A stretch of 64,000 nucleotides of DNA from Leishmania panamensis. Taxonomy: Eukaryota; Euglenozoa; Kinetoplastea; Trypanosomatida; Trypanosomatidae. The notes below the pieces were generated by a model. That model was not told where the DNA came from, did not search any database, and saw only the letters and a program-made list of their open reading frames with translations. The stretch covers positions 42,792 through 106,791 of the forward strand of contig NC_025872.1 of assembly GCF_000755165.1 (NCBI RefSeq), in the 5' to 3' direction. A program made the position numbers and the translations under genes. Shown in pieces: positions 27,745-38,048 of the stretch. The stretch's first letter is position 1, and each line of letters starts with the position of its first letter.

Positions 27745-30378
27745 TCACTTGCGCAGTAAATAGCGGGCAATCTTGGCGCCATCACGAGCGACCCACGCCG
27801 CATTGCACCGCAAGCCCTCCACGCCCTGTTCGAAGGCCATACGAGTACGAGACTGCATTTCACCAGGCATGCAGTCAAAGAAGCGACGCAGCGGAGTCAC
27901 CATTGCCTCGTCACTACAATGCTCAAGCAGCTTCAGCATCCTCGCCAGCAGCACGGACGGCGCCTTCTGCGACAGAAGCGGCCACTTGTGGATGAGTTGC
28001 TCAACAAAGACGCGCTGCGTCTGTGCGCCCTCCGCCAAGCCTAGCAGCACCGTCAGCATGTCCTGACTGTTCACCGCGTCCGACAAAAGATAGTCCATCA
28101 GCCTTGGCACATCAGTGGACGGCTCCGCCACCGCTGCGAGTGCGCCAAGGTACTGCGCCCGTTCCTCCGCGTAGGTAGCTTTGGCGATGAGCTCCTGCAC
28201 CTCGGCCATCGCCGCTGCACCATGGGTGTGGATGTGCACAGAGTACACGCAGCCGAGCATATCGAGCGAAATCGAGGATGTGGCGCGATTGTCGTAGAGC
28301 TCCTGCGCCACCGCAACTGTCTCGGCGTTGCTGCACGCGAGGAGCCGAGAGAAGATCAGCAGGCGCGATTGCTGAGTGCGGTGACCGTCGTCATGGCGCG
28401 GTTGCAACCCGAGCCGCTGCATCGCCGGAGCGTAGAGACGATCGCAGAAGTCGTTGAACGCGGCGCGCACCTCCGGCAGACAGCCACCGAGGATGCTACG
28501 CAGATTCTTCTCGAAGTGGGCCACCTCGCACCACACTGTGTAGTCCTCCTCGCTGTGGTAGTGCGAGAGAAGTTCCATGGCTTGCACCGTGTCACAGTAG
28601 CCTCCGCGCGCGAAGGCCGCGTAGTCTGCGAGGAGGGAGTAGCGGTCCGTGCCATTGATAAGCTTCGTGGAGAGCGGGCCCACGAGTCCGCGCAGCATCG
28701 CTTCCGTGTACTGCACACGGCAGAAGGCGATCTGGTCGCTGTTCACCTTCACCCAGACTGCGCCGTCGATCGGGACAGTGACGGTACGATCGGCGAGTAC
28801 GATGGGTACCGTATTGACCTCACCATCTCCGGTCCCATATGTGTAGTACATGGGAACCTTCCACAGCGCCGCGTCCTCGGCTGGTGTCGCGTCGTTCAGG
28901 ACGAGGAAGCGCCGCTGCGTCAGCGTCAGTGTACTGGCTTCTGCGTCGTGCACGGCCTGCACATACGGGTACCCCTGCTCCCTCGTCCAGTTGTGAAGAA
29001 CCCCTTTCAAATTCGGTGCTGCTGGGCCAGAGAGGGCGTCCCATAGCTGCACAGACGTAGCCGCCGCGTAAGCGTAGCGGGAGAGATAGTTGACCAACCC
29101 GCGCTGGAATCCTGCCTCGCCGACGAACTTGGCCGCCATGCGCAGCACCATGGCTCCCTTAGAATAGCTGATGGCATCAAAGATGCTGTCCACCTCTTGC
29201 ACATCCACCACCGGCAGTTCAATCGGGTGCGAGGAGCGCATTGCGTCCAGCTGGAATGCCCCGCTGCCCTCGTTGTACACAAACTGCGTGTCCACCACCC
29301 ATTCGGGAAAGATCTTGCTCACTGCCCACATGGCCATGTAGGTGGCAAAAGACTCGTTCAGCCACAGGTCCGACCACCAGGCCATGGTCACCAAGTTGCC
29401 AAACCACTGATGGGCCAACTCATGCGCCACCACCATCGCAACCCGCTCCTTCTGCGTGGCGCTCGCCTCCGCCGAGGCCAGCAGCGTCTGCTCACGAAAC
29501 GTGATGCAGCCCCAGTTCTCCATGGCCCCAAAGGCAAAGTTGGGCAACGCGATGAGGTCAAGTTTGGAAAAGATGTACGGGGACTGGAAGTAGGTCTCGT
29601 AGAGCGGCAGCACTTGCGCGGCCACCGTCAGTGCGAACTGTGCCTGCTCGATCTTCCCGCGCGGGGTAATGGCACGGATGACAATGGAGGAGGGCGATGC
29701 CAGTGCGCCGCCCTGCCCAGCCACTGCGGCAGCGCTCCGCGGCGCCGTCACCTCCGCCGTGTCCAGCTCCCCAATCACCCAGGCAACAAGGTAGGTGGAC
29801 ATCGCTATGGCAGGGCGGAAAACCCAGCGCGCCAAGCCGTCTGGCAGCTGCACTACTTCGAGCGGCGCGTCGTTGCTCCACACCTGCAGCTTCGCAGGAA
29901 CGGTAATGTCGAGGGCAAACGTTGCCTTAATGGCAGGCTCGTCCCAACACGGAAAGACGCGGCGGGCTTCAGCGGGGCACATCTGTGTCGCCCCCACGTA
30001 TGACGTTACGCCCTCGTACGTGTAGTGGCTGCGGTAGAAGGCGAAGAGGTTGTCAGTGATGGCCGCCGTGTAGCAGAATCGCAGCTGGGCAGCATCGGCG
30101 ACTGCACAATCGACCTGCACAGATATACGTTGGTCCTCCGTCGACTCCATGATGCTCTGCACAGTCACTGGAGCACCACCGCCGACGGTGGCGCGCACCG
30201 AGACGTCCGAAAACGTCAGCCCCACCGCATTCAGCGTGAAGGAGTTGGTGGGCTCCGCGATGCGCACGTCGATGGTGACTTCAGCCGAGAAGGTGGCATG
30301 CTCCAGATCTGGAGAGATGGCTATGTGGTAGTGCGTCGGTCGGACATTCCTCGGCAGCACACAGCGCGCGGTAGTCAT
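27745..30378 (-). CDS. M1-family zinc aminopeptidase (puromycin-sensitive type)
   Basis: 877 residues, the usual length of cytosolic M1 aminopeptidases. Domain order is intact: a beta-sandwich N-terminal domain opening LPRNVRPTHYHIAISPD, the substrate-anchoring GAMENWG motif at 284-290, the zinc site HELAH at 319-323 with the distal Glu in NES at 341-343, and a helical ERAP1-like C-terminal domain from about 540. His319, His323 and Glu342 would bind zinc; Glu320 is the catalytic base. No signal peptide, so probably cytosolic, trimming N-terminal residues from peptides made by the proteasome. An Ala/Gly-rich loop (about 214-230) is a local insertion. The start is immediately clear: the MTTARCVLPRNVRP match begins at the first ATG. 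Confidence 0.95.
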   Translation of the reverse strand: MTTARCVLPRNVRPTHYHIAISPDLEHATFSAEVTIDVRIAEPTNSFTLNAVGLTFSDVSVRATVGGGAPVTVQSIMESTEDQRISVQVDCAVADAAQLRFCYTAAITDNLFAFYRSHYTYEGVTSYVGATQMCPAEARRVFPCWDEPAIKATFALDITVPAKLQVWSNDAPLEVVQLPDGLARWVFRPAIAMSTYLVAWVIGELDTAEVTAPRSAAAVAGQGGALASPSSIVIRAITPRGKIEQAQFALTVAAQVLPLYETYFQSPYIFSKLDLIALPNFAFGAMENWGCITFREQTLLASAEASATQKERVAMVVAHELAHQWFGNLVTMAWWSDLWLNESFATYMAMWAVSKIFPEWVVDTQFVYNEGSGAFQLDAMRSSHPIELPVVDVQEVDSIFDAISYSKGAMVLRMAAKFVGEAGFQRGLVNYLSRYAYAAATSVQLWDALSGPAAPNLKGVLHNWTREQGYPYVQAVHDAEASTLTLTQRRFLVLNDATPAEDAALWKVPMYYTYGTGDGEVNTVPIVLADRTVTVPIDGAVWVKVNSDQIAFCRVQYTEAMLRGLVGPLSTKLINGTDRYSLLADYAAFARGGYCDTVQAMELLSHYHSEEDYTVWCEVAHFEKNLRSILGGCLPEVRAAFNDFCDRLYAPAMQRLGLQPRHDDGHRTQQSRLLIFSRLLACSNAETVAVAQELYDNRATSSISLDMLGCVYSVHIHTHGAAAMAEVQELIAKATYAEERAQYLGALAAVAEPSTDVPRLMDYLLSDAVNSQDMLTVLLGLAEGAQTQRVFVEQLIHKWPLLSQKAPSVLLARMLKLLEHCSDEAMVTPLRRFFDCMPGEMQSRTRMAFEQGVEGLRCNAAWVARDGAKIARYLLRK

Positions 30379-31154
30379 TAGAGTTCACAGAAGGGGCAGA
30401 GAGAAGGGCAAGACAACGCCTAAGTTCACGGACAACTGCCGGCGCCTTCAGGGCCCCATCCACGGCTAGGGTGCGTGAGGCGATGCACAGAAGCAACGAG
30501 ATTGAGTGACGGCGCACAGGACTCATACAGACACTTCTGAGAGAGGGAATGCTATGTGTGCTAGTGCAGGGGGTGCACGTGCAGTGGCGAGGGTGCGCGG
30601 TCGGAAGTGCGGTAAACAGAGAAGAGGAGGCGGAGCACGCAGTCCAGGAGAGACCTCAAGAACGCGCAGGCAGAGAGAGAGAGAGAGATGCACGACTGCT
30701 GGCGCAGGGTCAGCGCATACAAACACACGCGCACACACACAACGAGAGGGGGACGGGCGGGAAGGAGAAGGCAGGAAAATCAGAAAAAAAAATAAAGGCA
30801 AAACGACGGTATAAACCGCTCGCAAACCAGACAAACATGACAAGGGGAGAGAGGAAGGCGGTAAAGGAAGCTTCAGGACTAGTGAAAGACATCCTCCCCT
30901 GGATGCAATCGCACGAAGCCCCGTGACGCCCGTCTTCTTCGCTCCACACAGACGCACGCACACGCGCACACACACAGAGAGAGAGGCACAGAGACAGATG
31001 CGCGTGCACGCGTTTTTCTTTCTGGTTAGCATTCGAGAGAAATGCGCTAACATGGCAAAATAGAAAGACAGAGCGCCCATCAGCGCCAGAAACACACAAA
31101 CACCCTTGAAAGAGAGAGAAGGGGGCGCTGCCACTCCTCTACACGCAGCCGCTG
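30379..31154. other. Intergenic: aminopeptidase 5' flank and PFK2-like gene 3' flank
   Basis: Purine-rich and CA-rich on the given strand (GA run at about 30669-30688, CA runs near 30721-30740 and 30957-30977). These match sense pyrimidine tracts. A minus-strand frame of about 203 codons here reads them and is not called. Confidence 0.55.
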
Positions 31155-33158
31155 TCAGGTGGACAGTTCCGTCTCGCTCCGCTGTATAGCCACGACGGCC
31201 TCAGAGAGGTCAATGAGCTCGGCGACGCGGTTCACACCGACCATACGGATTTTGACGACGTGCTCAAGCGGGATGTCGATTTTGAACGCGTTCTGCGGTG
31301 CGACGATGTTATCGCCGTCCGTCACGAAGTACGAGTAGAGACCCTGCAAGAGATGGAGGTGAGAGGTGACCAGCACTGGCGTGGTGCTGGCCTGGATGTC
31401 GTGGATGTGAGGCTCCAGGCGCGAGTTAAAGACTTGGTGAATACACTCGCCATTCGGCCATGCAGTGTAGTATGGGTCCGCCTTCATGGACTGCAGGGTG
31501 TTCGGCATTGTTCGCATAACGTCAGACAGCAGCTGTCCTTCGCAATCGCCGTGATTGATGTCGTCCAGTGTAGGAAAATACAAGACGCGGCAGCGCAGAG
31601 ATGGGCTGCCTACCACTTGCTCGGAGGCAGTGGTCGGCGTGGAATGATGCTTGATGGACTCCTCGGCAAAGTAGTGCACTGTCTGCGTGCACCGCTTCGC
31701 GCAGCTCGTCATGACGGTCAAGGACGTTGTGGACGGAATTTCCTTATGGAAGTATTCAAAGAGGACACGGCTGTAGGCGCGGCCTCGCTCGGTGAGGCGC
31801 GAGTTGCCACCGATGCGATCGCTCAGTAAGTCCACGTACTCGCCGGCGCGAGTGAGGTACAAGTTCATGGGGGAGTGACTGAGGTTGTGAAGCATAAAGG
31901 CTAGTCGGCTGGGCATCCAGCCAGAGATCATATTCAACGAGTACGTCTGGGTGTCCTCAATGCGAATGTAGGACATATCACAGTCTGTAACTGGATTGAG
32001 GGTCTTGTACACCGCCTCGTGCTGCGCCATCACCTTGTAGTAGCGATCCACAAAGTCCTCCGGTGCGTTCGGGAACATTTCCTTGGCGTGCAGGATATTG
32101 CGGTGGATCGTCTCCTTGTTGTTGTTCACCACCTCCACAAAGACGACGCGCGTCATGTTGATCTGGCGCGTATCGCGAATCGCACGCAGGAGGTACTGGC
32201 GCCGTGCATGTGTTGTCTGTGTGCCGTCAAGGATGGCAACACCGCTGGTCTTGCAGATGTACGTGGTGAGGTCGTGCGCCAGCTCCTTGGCAATTCGAAA
32301 CTCCACTTCCGCCACGCCGGTCGGAGACAAGACGCTGGCGTCTCTGTCCACCCCCTCCGTCATAGTCCGCTCGACACGACGGCGGCATGCTTGGTGCGAG
32401 AAGATCCTGCACGCTAGCCCGTTCCACTGGAAGTACCGCCGAATTTGCTCCGCAACATAAGTCTTGCCGCGCCCTGGAAGCCCCACCATTATGACAATGA
32501 GGGATCCGAGCATGGGCTGTGGGACGGCGGAGAAGTCCGGCGCGTGCATCGATGCAGGCGACAGCTCGAGGGACGATGGCTGCCCGGTAAAGGAATCAGG
32601 CGCCGCGTTGGCCCCGAAGTTGAAGCAGCGTGACAGTGCCTGCACGACGTCACCGAAGCCGTTCTCCTCTGCTACTTCAAGAGGAGTGTTGCCGTCGCGG
32701 TCCAGCAGCGAGGGATCGGCGCCGAATTCAAGGAGCACCATGACCACTCCTAGGCGACCATTCGTGCAGGCAATGTGCAGCAGTGTACTCCCGTCGTAGT
32801 CACGACTGTTGGGGTCTGCGCCGCCGGTCAATAGAATTCGGGCACCGACGGCGTCGCCAGAGGCCGCCAGTTCACATAGTTCCACGGTGAGCATGTGCAA
32901 CACGACGGGATCGACGACATCTTCGGGGATGAGGTTATGCTGCCCAACTGAGTCAGGACCGGCAGTCTTGTTCTCGCTTGCTTCTAGCGCCTCAAGGTGC
33001 TGGTTGATGCGTGCAATCTCCTCTTGGATCATGGCCATGCGCTGAAAGGAAATGGGCTTCTGGCGCCGCTTCCTCGAGGCCTCGATGCCACTGTAGGGCT
33101 GCGAGGTCAACGCCGGACTTGCGAACGCCACCCCCGTCGTTGGAGATGCCTCAGACAT
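31155..33158 (-). CDS. Ankyrin-repeat PFK2/FBPase2-like bifunctional protein with degenerate phosphatase site
   Basis: 667 residues from the ATG at 33158; the first 48 in-frame codons upstream are a splice tract. Residues about 90-180 hold two to three ankyrin repeats (DGSTLLHIACTNGRLGVVMV and DGNTPLEVAEENGFGDVVQAL). The 6-phosphofructo-2-kinase domain follows with Walker A GLPGRGKT at 226-233 and SHQACRRR. From about 430 a histidine-phosphatase domain is recognisable, but the catalytic RHGE motif reads TRAGE (436-440): Arg437 is kept and the phospho-accepting His is Ala438. Glu540 and His600 are retained, so the loss is specific. It probably makes fructose 2,6-bisphosphate, the activator of trypanosomatid pyruvate kinase, with little or no phosphatase activity. 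Trypanosomatids have several such isoforms. Confidence 0.92.
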   Translation of the reverse strand: MSEASPTTGVAFASPALTSQPYSGIEASRKRRQKPISFQRMAMIQEEIARINQHLEALEASENKTAGPDSVGQHNLIPEDVVDPVVLHMLTVELCELAASGDAVGARILLTGGADPNSRDYDGSTLLHIACTNGRLGVVMVLLEFGADPSLLDRDGNTPLEVAEENGFGDVVQALSRCFNFGANAAPDSFTGQPSSLELSPASMHAPDFSAVPQPMLGSLIVIMVGLPGRGKTYVAEQIRRYFQWNGLACRIFSHQACRRRVERTMTEGVDRDASVLSPTGVAEVEFRIAKELAHDLTTYICKTSGVAILDGTQTTHARRQYLLRAIRDTRQINMTRVVFVEVVNNNKETIHRNILHAKEMFPNAPEDFVDRYYKVMAQHEAVYKTLNPVTDCDMSYIRIEDTQTYSLNMISGWMPSRLAFMLHNLSHSPMNLYLTRAGEYVDLLSDRIGGNSRLTERGRAYSRVLFEYFHKEIPSTTSLTVMTSCAKRCTQTVHYFAEESIKHHSTPTTASEQVVGSPSLRCRVLYFPTLDDINHGDCEGQLLSDVMRTMPNTLQSMKADPYYTAWPNGECIHQVFNSRLEPHIHDIQASTTPVLVTSHLHLLQGLYSYFVTDGDNIVAPQNAFKIDIPLEHVVKIRMVGVNRVAELIDLSEAVVAIQRSETELST

Positions 33159-33963
33159 CTCGATGCACACTCGTGTTCTTGTGAACAGTGGCTGTGGATG
33201 TGCCACAGCCCCCCACTTGAAAGGGCAGCGCAGAGAGAGAGGAGGAGGAAGAGGAGGAAGAGGAGGAGAGGAGCATGGCGGTGGACGTCGTATCGGCGGC
33301 AACGACAGTACAGGCCTCTATGGGGCCGCTTAGGCAGTGGAGGAGGGTGTGTGGACCACTCAAGGAGGAACAGTCATCCATCACAGCGCGTGGCACTCTG
33401 AGAGGCGGTACGAGTAACCTCGTTTTTCTAGCGAGAGGCAAACGTTTGTTTCTCTCCGATGTCAAAGGGGGGGGGGGAAGTGACTCTGGTGGACATGGAC
33501 AGTGACACGCCCCGGTGCTGCGAGTGCCGGCTTTCCTTTCATTGACGCCCTCATAGAGTGTTGGCACACCAGCCACGCCGCCGCTGCATGCTGGGCATAT
33601 TTCAAAAGTTCTCGAGTAGTGGTGCTCATGTCCACAGGCTTCAGGGATGATGTGGCTGTGGGGAGAGGGGAGGACCGTCTCATGTCAGCCTTGTTTGGGG
33701 CATCTTTTGCATGGCTGGCAGAGAGAGATGATGATGCATCCTCACAGACGCACCCTCGCCAGCCGGCGATGCAGCGCACAGGACGTGGCATGCGGAGAAT
33801 AGAGGTTCCCTTCTCCTGCGAAACTAGCGATCTGCACAGCGCTGCATCTCTTGCCCTCCCCCGCCCTCTTCCCCATCACCTCTCCTCTCGTGTCACTTCC
33901 TCCCTGGAGGCACACGCAGGCTCTCAATGAGAAAGCTGGAAGAGGTGGAGCGCACCGCGTAGC
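33159..33963. other. Intergenic: PFK2-like gene 5' flank and DHCH1 3' flank
   Basis: A textbook purine tract at 33231-33273 on the given strand, an A/G-rich block with a G run at about 33467-33477, then the presumed DHCH1 3' UTR. No gene supported. Confidence 0.6.
33216..33217 (-). promoter_or_regulatory. Predicted spliced-leader acceptor AG for the PFK2-like gene
   Basis: About 43 nt of uninterrupted pyrimidine on the sense strand (complement of 33231-33273) is followed by the first AG in TTTCAAG. The predicted 5' UTR is 57 nt, which excludes upstream codons and supports the start at 33158. Confidence 0.5.
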
Positions 33964-34863
33964 TTACGATACGCTCACCGCAGCCTTGAAGCCCTCGAGG
34001 GTGTTTTGGAGGAGCATGGCTATCGTCATGGGGCCCACGCCACCGGGCACCGGGGAGATCCACGCAGCGCGCGCGGCAGCCGCCTCGAAGCAGACGTCAC
34101 CGACAAGACGATAGCCCGCCTTTTTCGATGGGTCTGTCACGGGCGTCGTGCCAACATCCACGACGGCGGCCCCCTCCTTAATCCACTCCCCCTTGACATA
34201 CCCGGGCCGACCCATTGCCGCGACGACGATGTCGGCGGTCCGCAGGTAGTCAATCATGTCCTCCTCTGACGTACCGGAGTGCAGAATGGTGACAGTGGCA
34301 TTTTCCTTCATGAGGAGCGCGGCAACAGGGGCGCCAACGATGTTGCTGCGGCCCAGCACAACCGCGCGCTTGCCGGCCATCTCGATACCACAACGCCTCA
34401 AGAGCACAATGACGCCCTTCGCCGTGCATGGAGTGAAGGGCGGCGCCCTGTCCTTGCAGTGGAGCAGGCCAATGTTAATGGGCAGCAGCGCATCGGCGTC
34501 CTTGCATGGGTTGATCTTCTCTAACGCTTGATGTTCATCCAGGTGCTTCGGTAGAGGCAGCTGGACAATGATGCCGTGGCAGCTCGGGTCACTGTTCAGC
34601 TTCTCAACGTTGGACTCCAGCACCTCCTGCGAAGTGTCCTCTGGCAGTTCAACATTGAAGCTGGCCATCCCAACCTCCACGGCGGCTTTGTGCTTCAGCT
34701 GCACATACTTTTGAGAGTCCTTGCGCTGCCCTACGATAATGGAGGCGAGGCCTGGCACCTTGCCGCCGTGAAGCTCTCTCAAGGCCGCTACCTCATCCTT
34801 AATCTCACTGAAGATGGCGGCCGCAATCGCTTTGCCGTCAATGACCTGAGCAGACCGTATCAT
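33964..34863 (-). CDS. DHCH1: Methylenetetrahydrofolate dehydrogenase/cyclohydrolase (FolD type)
   Basis: 299 residues from the ATG at 34863, the length of bacterial FolD and Leishmania DHCH1; 53 upstream in-frame codons are not family sequence. The catalytic pair Tyr53 and Lys57 (YVQLK) is present, with VQLPLPKHLD at 100-109, the Asp cluster KDADALLP at 121-128, TPCTAKG at 144-150, the NADP-binding GRSNIVGAPV at 171-180 and the C-terminal signature PGGVGPMT. It interconverts methylene-, methenyl- and 10-formyl-tetrahydrofolate and supplies one-carbon units for initiator Met-tRNA formylation and other uses. In L. major DHCH1 is essential unless formyl-THF ligase is supplied, and it is a studied drug target. 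Cytosolic; no presequence. Confidence 0.96.
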   Translation of the reverse strand: MIRSAQVIDGKAIAAAIFSEIKDEVAALRELHGGKVPGLASIIVGQRKDSQKYVQLKHKAAVEVGMASFNVELPEDTSQEVLESNVEKLNSDPSCHGIIVQLPLPKHLDEHQALEKINPCKDADALLPINIGLLHCKDRAPPFTPCTAKGVIVLLRRCGIEMAGKRAVVLGRSNIVGAPVAALLMKENATVTILHSGTSEEDMIDYLRTADIVVAAMGRPGYVKGEWIKEGAAVVDVGTTPVTDPSKKAGYRLVGDVCFEAAAARAAWISPVPGGVGPMTIAMLLQNTLEGFKAAVSVS

Positions 34864-36415
34864 GATGTGTACAGACACACCCTTGCGGACGACAAACTGC
34901 TGATGACGATAGAAAATACCGCGGTTGCTGGTAGACAAGCACGGGTAGAGATGTGAAGGCTCAGAGTGATTTTCTCTTGCACGTGATCTACCTCTGGTGC
35001 TGCACCGCCCCTGTGCTTGCACGTTGGTACCAAATCAGCTTTGGCGTAATGGAGACCCGAAAGAGATATGAAGAGGCGTGTAGGGCAGTGATGAGAGGAG
35101 CTTCCCGCTTGAATGCGTCACAGCACATTGATGAGTCTCTTACGAGCAAGAAAAAGCAGCACGAGTTGGGAGTGATGGTGACGTGTGTGAGAGAGCCAGA
35201 GGAGTTGGGGATGGCGTTGCTCGTGAGAGCCGGTGTGGATGTGATGAAGGAAAAAGGGGAGAATACGCAATGTCCTTCAGCGTACAGAGAGTCATGGCGC
35301 GGAGCAGTGCGGCCATTGTGGCGGAGAGAGAGAGAGAGAGACGCCACGCATGACCATTGGCACACCCACGTGATGCATGCATGGGTGCCCAATGCGCAAC
35401 AGAGTTGGACACACGGTGTGCGAGAAAATGGGAGTGTGGGAGGACCTGGAAGAGGTGAGGTAATGAAAGTTTCAGCACCCAGCAGGAACCGAAGCAGTGA
35501 GAAGCAGCAGCAGCAGCGCCACACACAAGCTCCTCGAATCCCGCTGTATGCACCCACGGCAAGGTATGGCGTGCCTCAGGCCTCACAAAGAGCTCAATCG
35601 GTCCAGATGCACTTGAAGCCCTATGTAGCAACTCCATGGAGCAGCTCCCTGCTGAATCTGCACGGTCATGGACGGAAGGAAGCGGGAAGCGCCGGCATTT
35701 GTTGAGCAGGGCATCCGACACGCAACCCTTGAGGCCTCACCACAAACGGTACGCGGATACACGTGAGATGTCTTCGGCTTTGCGGCATTTCTTCGCTTGT
35801 TGTTCGACGATATACATTCGTTCCCCCATTACTTCGACCCACTCACCTTCTAACCTCCACCAAGACTCCTCCGCATCCACACACACACACTTGTCTACCA
35901 GTGATTACCCGTCCAGGTGCGCTCCTGTGTGTATGGGGGTGTCTCTGGGTGGGCGTCTGTCGAGACACCCGAGAGTGACGGAGCGCCGGGAAGTAGAAAA
36001 GAAGGAGCACCAGCGCAGCGCCCCCATCACCTACGCCACAAGCGCAGTCGCCAAGGAGAAAAACAAAAAGAGTGGTCACCACCCATCTGTGCACCGCAGA
36101 GAGAAACGCTACACAGGCAAAGTAACGCGAGTCGCGCACAGACGCACGCAGAGCGCGCGATGCAAAACAGAGAGGAGCACGCCTATATGGAAAGTTCAAC
36201 AGTTAAGGGGGGGGGGGGAAGAAGAGAGACGTACGGCGCGCATCGAGCTATGGGTGGGTGGGTGTGACTGTGCATCTACGCGCACAGGTGTGCATGGGTG
36301 CATCTATGCATCTATGTTGTTAACTGGAAAGGAAAGTGGACTCGCAATAAGCGGGGTTGTCACTGAAGCTCCACAAGCGGTAATAGCTGTGCAAGTGTGG
36401 AGGGAAAGGGCACGC
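34864..36415. other. Intergenic: DHCH1 5' flank and cyclin 3' flank
   Basis: About 1.55 kb with GA-rich (35321-35340) and CA-rich (35878-35891) stretches and a G run at about 36208-36218. Frames of up to 295 codons on the plus strand are basic, Ser/Thr/His-rich and lack any domain; they are not called. Confidence 0.55.
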
Positions 36416-37939
36416 TTACTGACTGGCACTGAGCGAGGAGCGGCACGACAGGCTAGGGAACAGGACTGCTATAGGAATCAGACTCACGGCATGGCGCTCT
36501 GGCTGAGCATAGATCTGCTTTAGCAGGTTGCCTGGAGTGCGTTCGACGTTGTTCTTCTGCAGCGCAGCGCACACAACTGGCAGTAGTACGCGCACCGACT
36601 CACTTGGCTCACCGGTTGCGAGGCGGGCAGCGTGGCGACTGCTGTGCAGCGCCGCAGCTGCCAGGCAAGACTGCCTGTACTGTCCGTAGTAAGTGTGAAC
36701 GGAAAGCGAAGCGATGAGATACTCGAGAAGTCGGAGCTGCTCCGGGGACGCCGGCGGGTCCTGGTGCAGCACAAGAGCCTCGCAGAAGTGGTGCAGCGTG
36801 GAGACAGCCGTATCGAACTGCAACGCCCGCACGATCTCCTCCTCTGCCGCCATGACGTTTTCCTGCACGAGTTTCATCTTGACGGACACGAAGTGTGGAT
36901 CCAATGTGGGCCACGAGTGGTCGCACTTGGAGGCGAGCAGCAGGGCTGCCATACTGTACAGCCGCAGCTCCTCTTTGGGGGTGCTGCGGCGGGCGAGGAA
37001 GCGGTCAAGCAGGGCTACCGCGAGGAAGTAGGCATCGAGGGAGAGCGGCACACCGCAGAATATGGTGAAGATGAAAAGCTCCTCGCAGACGCGTGCGCGA
37101 ACAGACTGCACCGACACGCCTAGCTTCGGCGGGTACACCATGGAACTCTGAGCTCGCTCGTCCATGTCGATCAAGTCGTCCAGTACTGTGGGGTAATAAA
37201 CCCCCGCGAAGGTAAAGGCTCCAAATCTCTGCTGCACCGCGTCCCGCAAGGCGATGCAGAGCGCCAGCGAGTCCACTGCTTCGTCTGCGAGACGTGCACA
37301 CAGCCACTCCTCCACCCACTCGCGGTTGTAGGGGCCCAACTGAATCGCCAACTGGCGAACCTCGCCCGCCGTTAGTGGCTCCTGCAGCCGTGCCACCAGC
37401 AGCACCTTCTCCTTCAGCTCCATCAGCGTCAGCTCCGTTCCTTGCAGCAGCACGTGTTGGCGGCGAGTAAGGACGGCGACGATCTGGTCACTCAACTTAC
37501 GCGAAGGGTCGCGCGAGCGTCCCCACACTTCACCGAGGATGCGCACAGCTTTAGCGTCGGCGCGCTGGAAAAGTGGAAAGAGGAATCGCTCCACTTGCTC
37601 GGCGGTGAGGATGTAGCGGTTGCCCTTCAGCTCCGTCTCGTCGTCCAAGTCGCGCACAAAGTGGTCGCGAATGCGCTGCTGAATCACCCTAAACGTCAGC
37701 GGCTTCAACGCTTCCTTCTGCGTCTTCTCCATCTCTTGTTTGGCAGTCACGTAGACCGGTATGCGCAGCACCGCCTGCGAGCAGTCAAGTGTGGTGCCAC
37801 AGGGCGGCGGCGGCGGCGGCGGTGGCGGTGGCGACGACAGATTCAAAGGAACAGCTCCCAGAACTTGACGGGTTGGCGCGATGCAAGCGCCTCTCGCAGA
37901 CCCGCTGCCATTGTGGCTGGTGTCCTTCGCTGCTGACAT
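36416..37939 (-). CDS. Cyclin-domain protein with N-terminal extension
   Basis: 507 residues from the ATG at 37939. After a low-complexity head with ten consecutive prolines (37-46), an unrecognised helical region (about 60-270) leads to a cyclin box at about 275-390: VRARVCEELFIFTIFCGVPL, LAVALLDRFL and MAALLLASKCDH, with the conserved Lys338 and Glu368 pair expected to contact the CDK. A second, weaker helical repeat follows, then a tail ending in a hydrophobic Ser-rich stretch (PIAVLFPSLSCRSS). Residues 81-170 may fold separately. It is nearest to mitotic-type trypanosomatid cyclins, but which numbered CYC it is cannot be decided here. Probably binds a CRK kinase. Its 5' UTR start is supported by a good acceptor. 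Confidence 0.85.
   Translation of the reverse strand: MSAAKDTSHNGSGSARGACIAPTRQVLGAVPLNLSSPPPPPPPPPPCGTTLDCSQAVLRIPVYVTAKQEMEKTQKEALKPLTFRVIQQRIRDHFVRDLDDETELKGNRYILTAEQVERFLFPLFQRADAKAVRILGEVWGRSRDPSRKLSDQIVAVLTRRQHVLLQGTELTLMELKEKVLLVARLQEPLTAGEVRQLAIQLGPYNREWVEEWLCARLADEAVDSLALCIALRDAVQQRFGAFTFAGVYYPTVLDDLIDMDERAQSSMVYPPKLGVSVQSVRARVCEELFIFTIFCGVPLSLDAYFLAVALLDRFLARRSTPKEELRLYSMAALLLASKCDHSWPTLDPHFVSVKMKLVQENVMAAEEEIVRALQFDTAVSTLHHFCEALVLHQDPPASPEQLRLLEYLIASLSVHTYYGQYRQSCLAAAALHSSRHAARLATGEPSESVRVLLPVVCAALQKNNVERTPGNLLKQIYAQPERHAVSLIPIAVLFPSLSCRSSLSASQ
37799..37831. repeat. GGC/GGT trinucleotide run encoding poly-proline
   Basis: (GGC)n/(GGT)n on the given strand reads as ten CCG/CCA-type proline codons in the cyclin N terminus. 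Such runs vary in length between strains. Confidence 0.85.
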
Positions 37940-38048
37940 GTACGGCGCCTTAAACAGACGTCGATGAATGTTGGTGTGTTGAGCAAACGAAAAGTGTGCG
38001 TGATGCTGCTGCGGCTTTGGGTGTGAGACGGTGTGCAGATACGCGTAC

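Noticed and set aside
30523..31134. A 203-codon minus-strand frame between the aminopeptidase and PFK2-like genes
   Set aside because: Low-complexity Ser/Leu/Cys translation of CT and GT repeats; better explained as splice tract and UTR.
35636..36523. A 295-codon plus-strand frame in the DHCH1-cyclin spacer
   Set aside because: Opposite to every real gene, basic and His/Ser/Thr-rich, with no domain and overlapping the cyclin 3' end.
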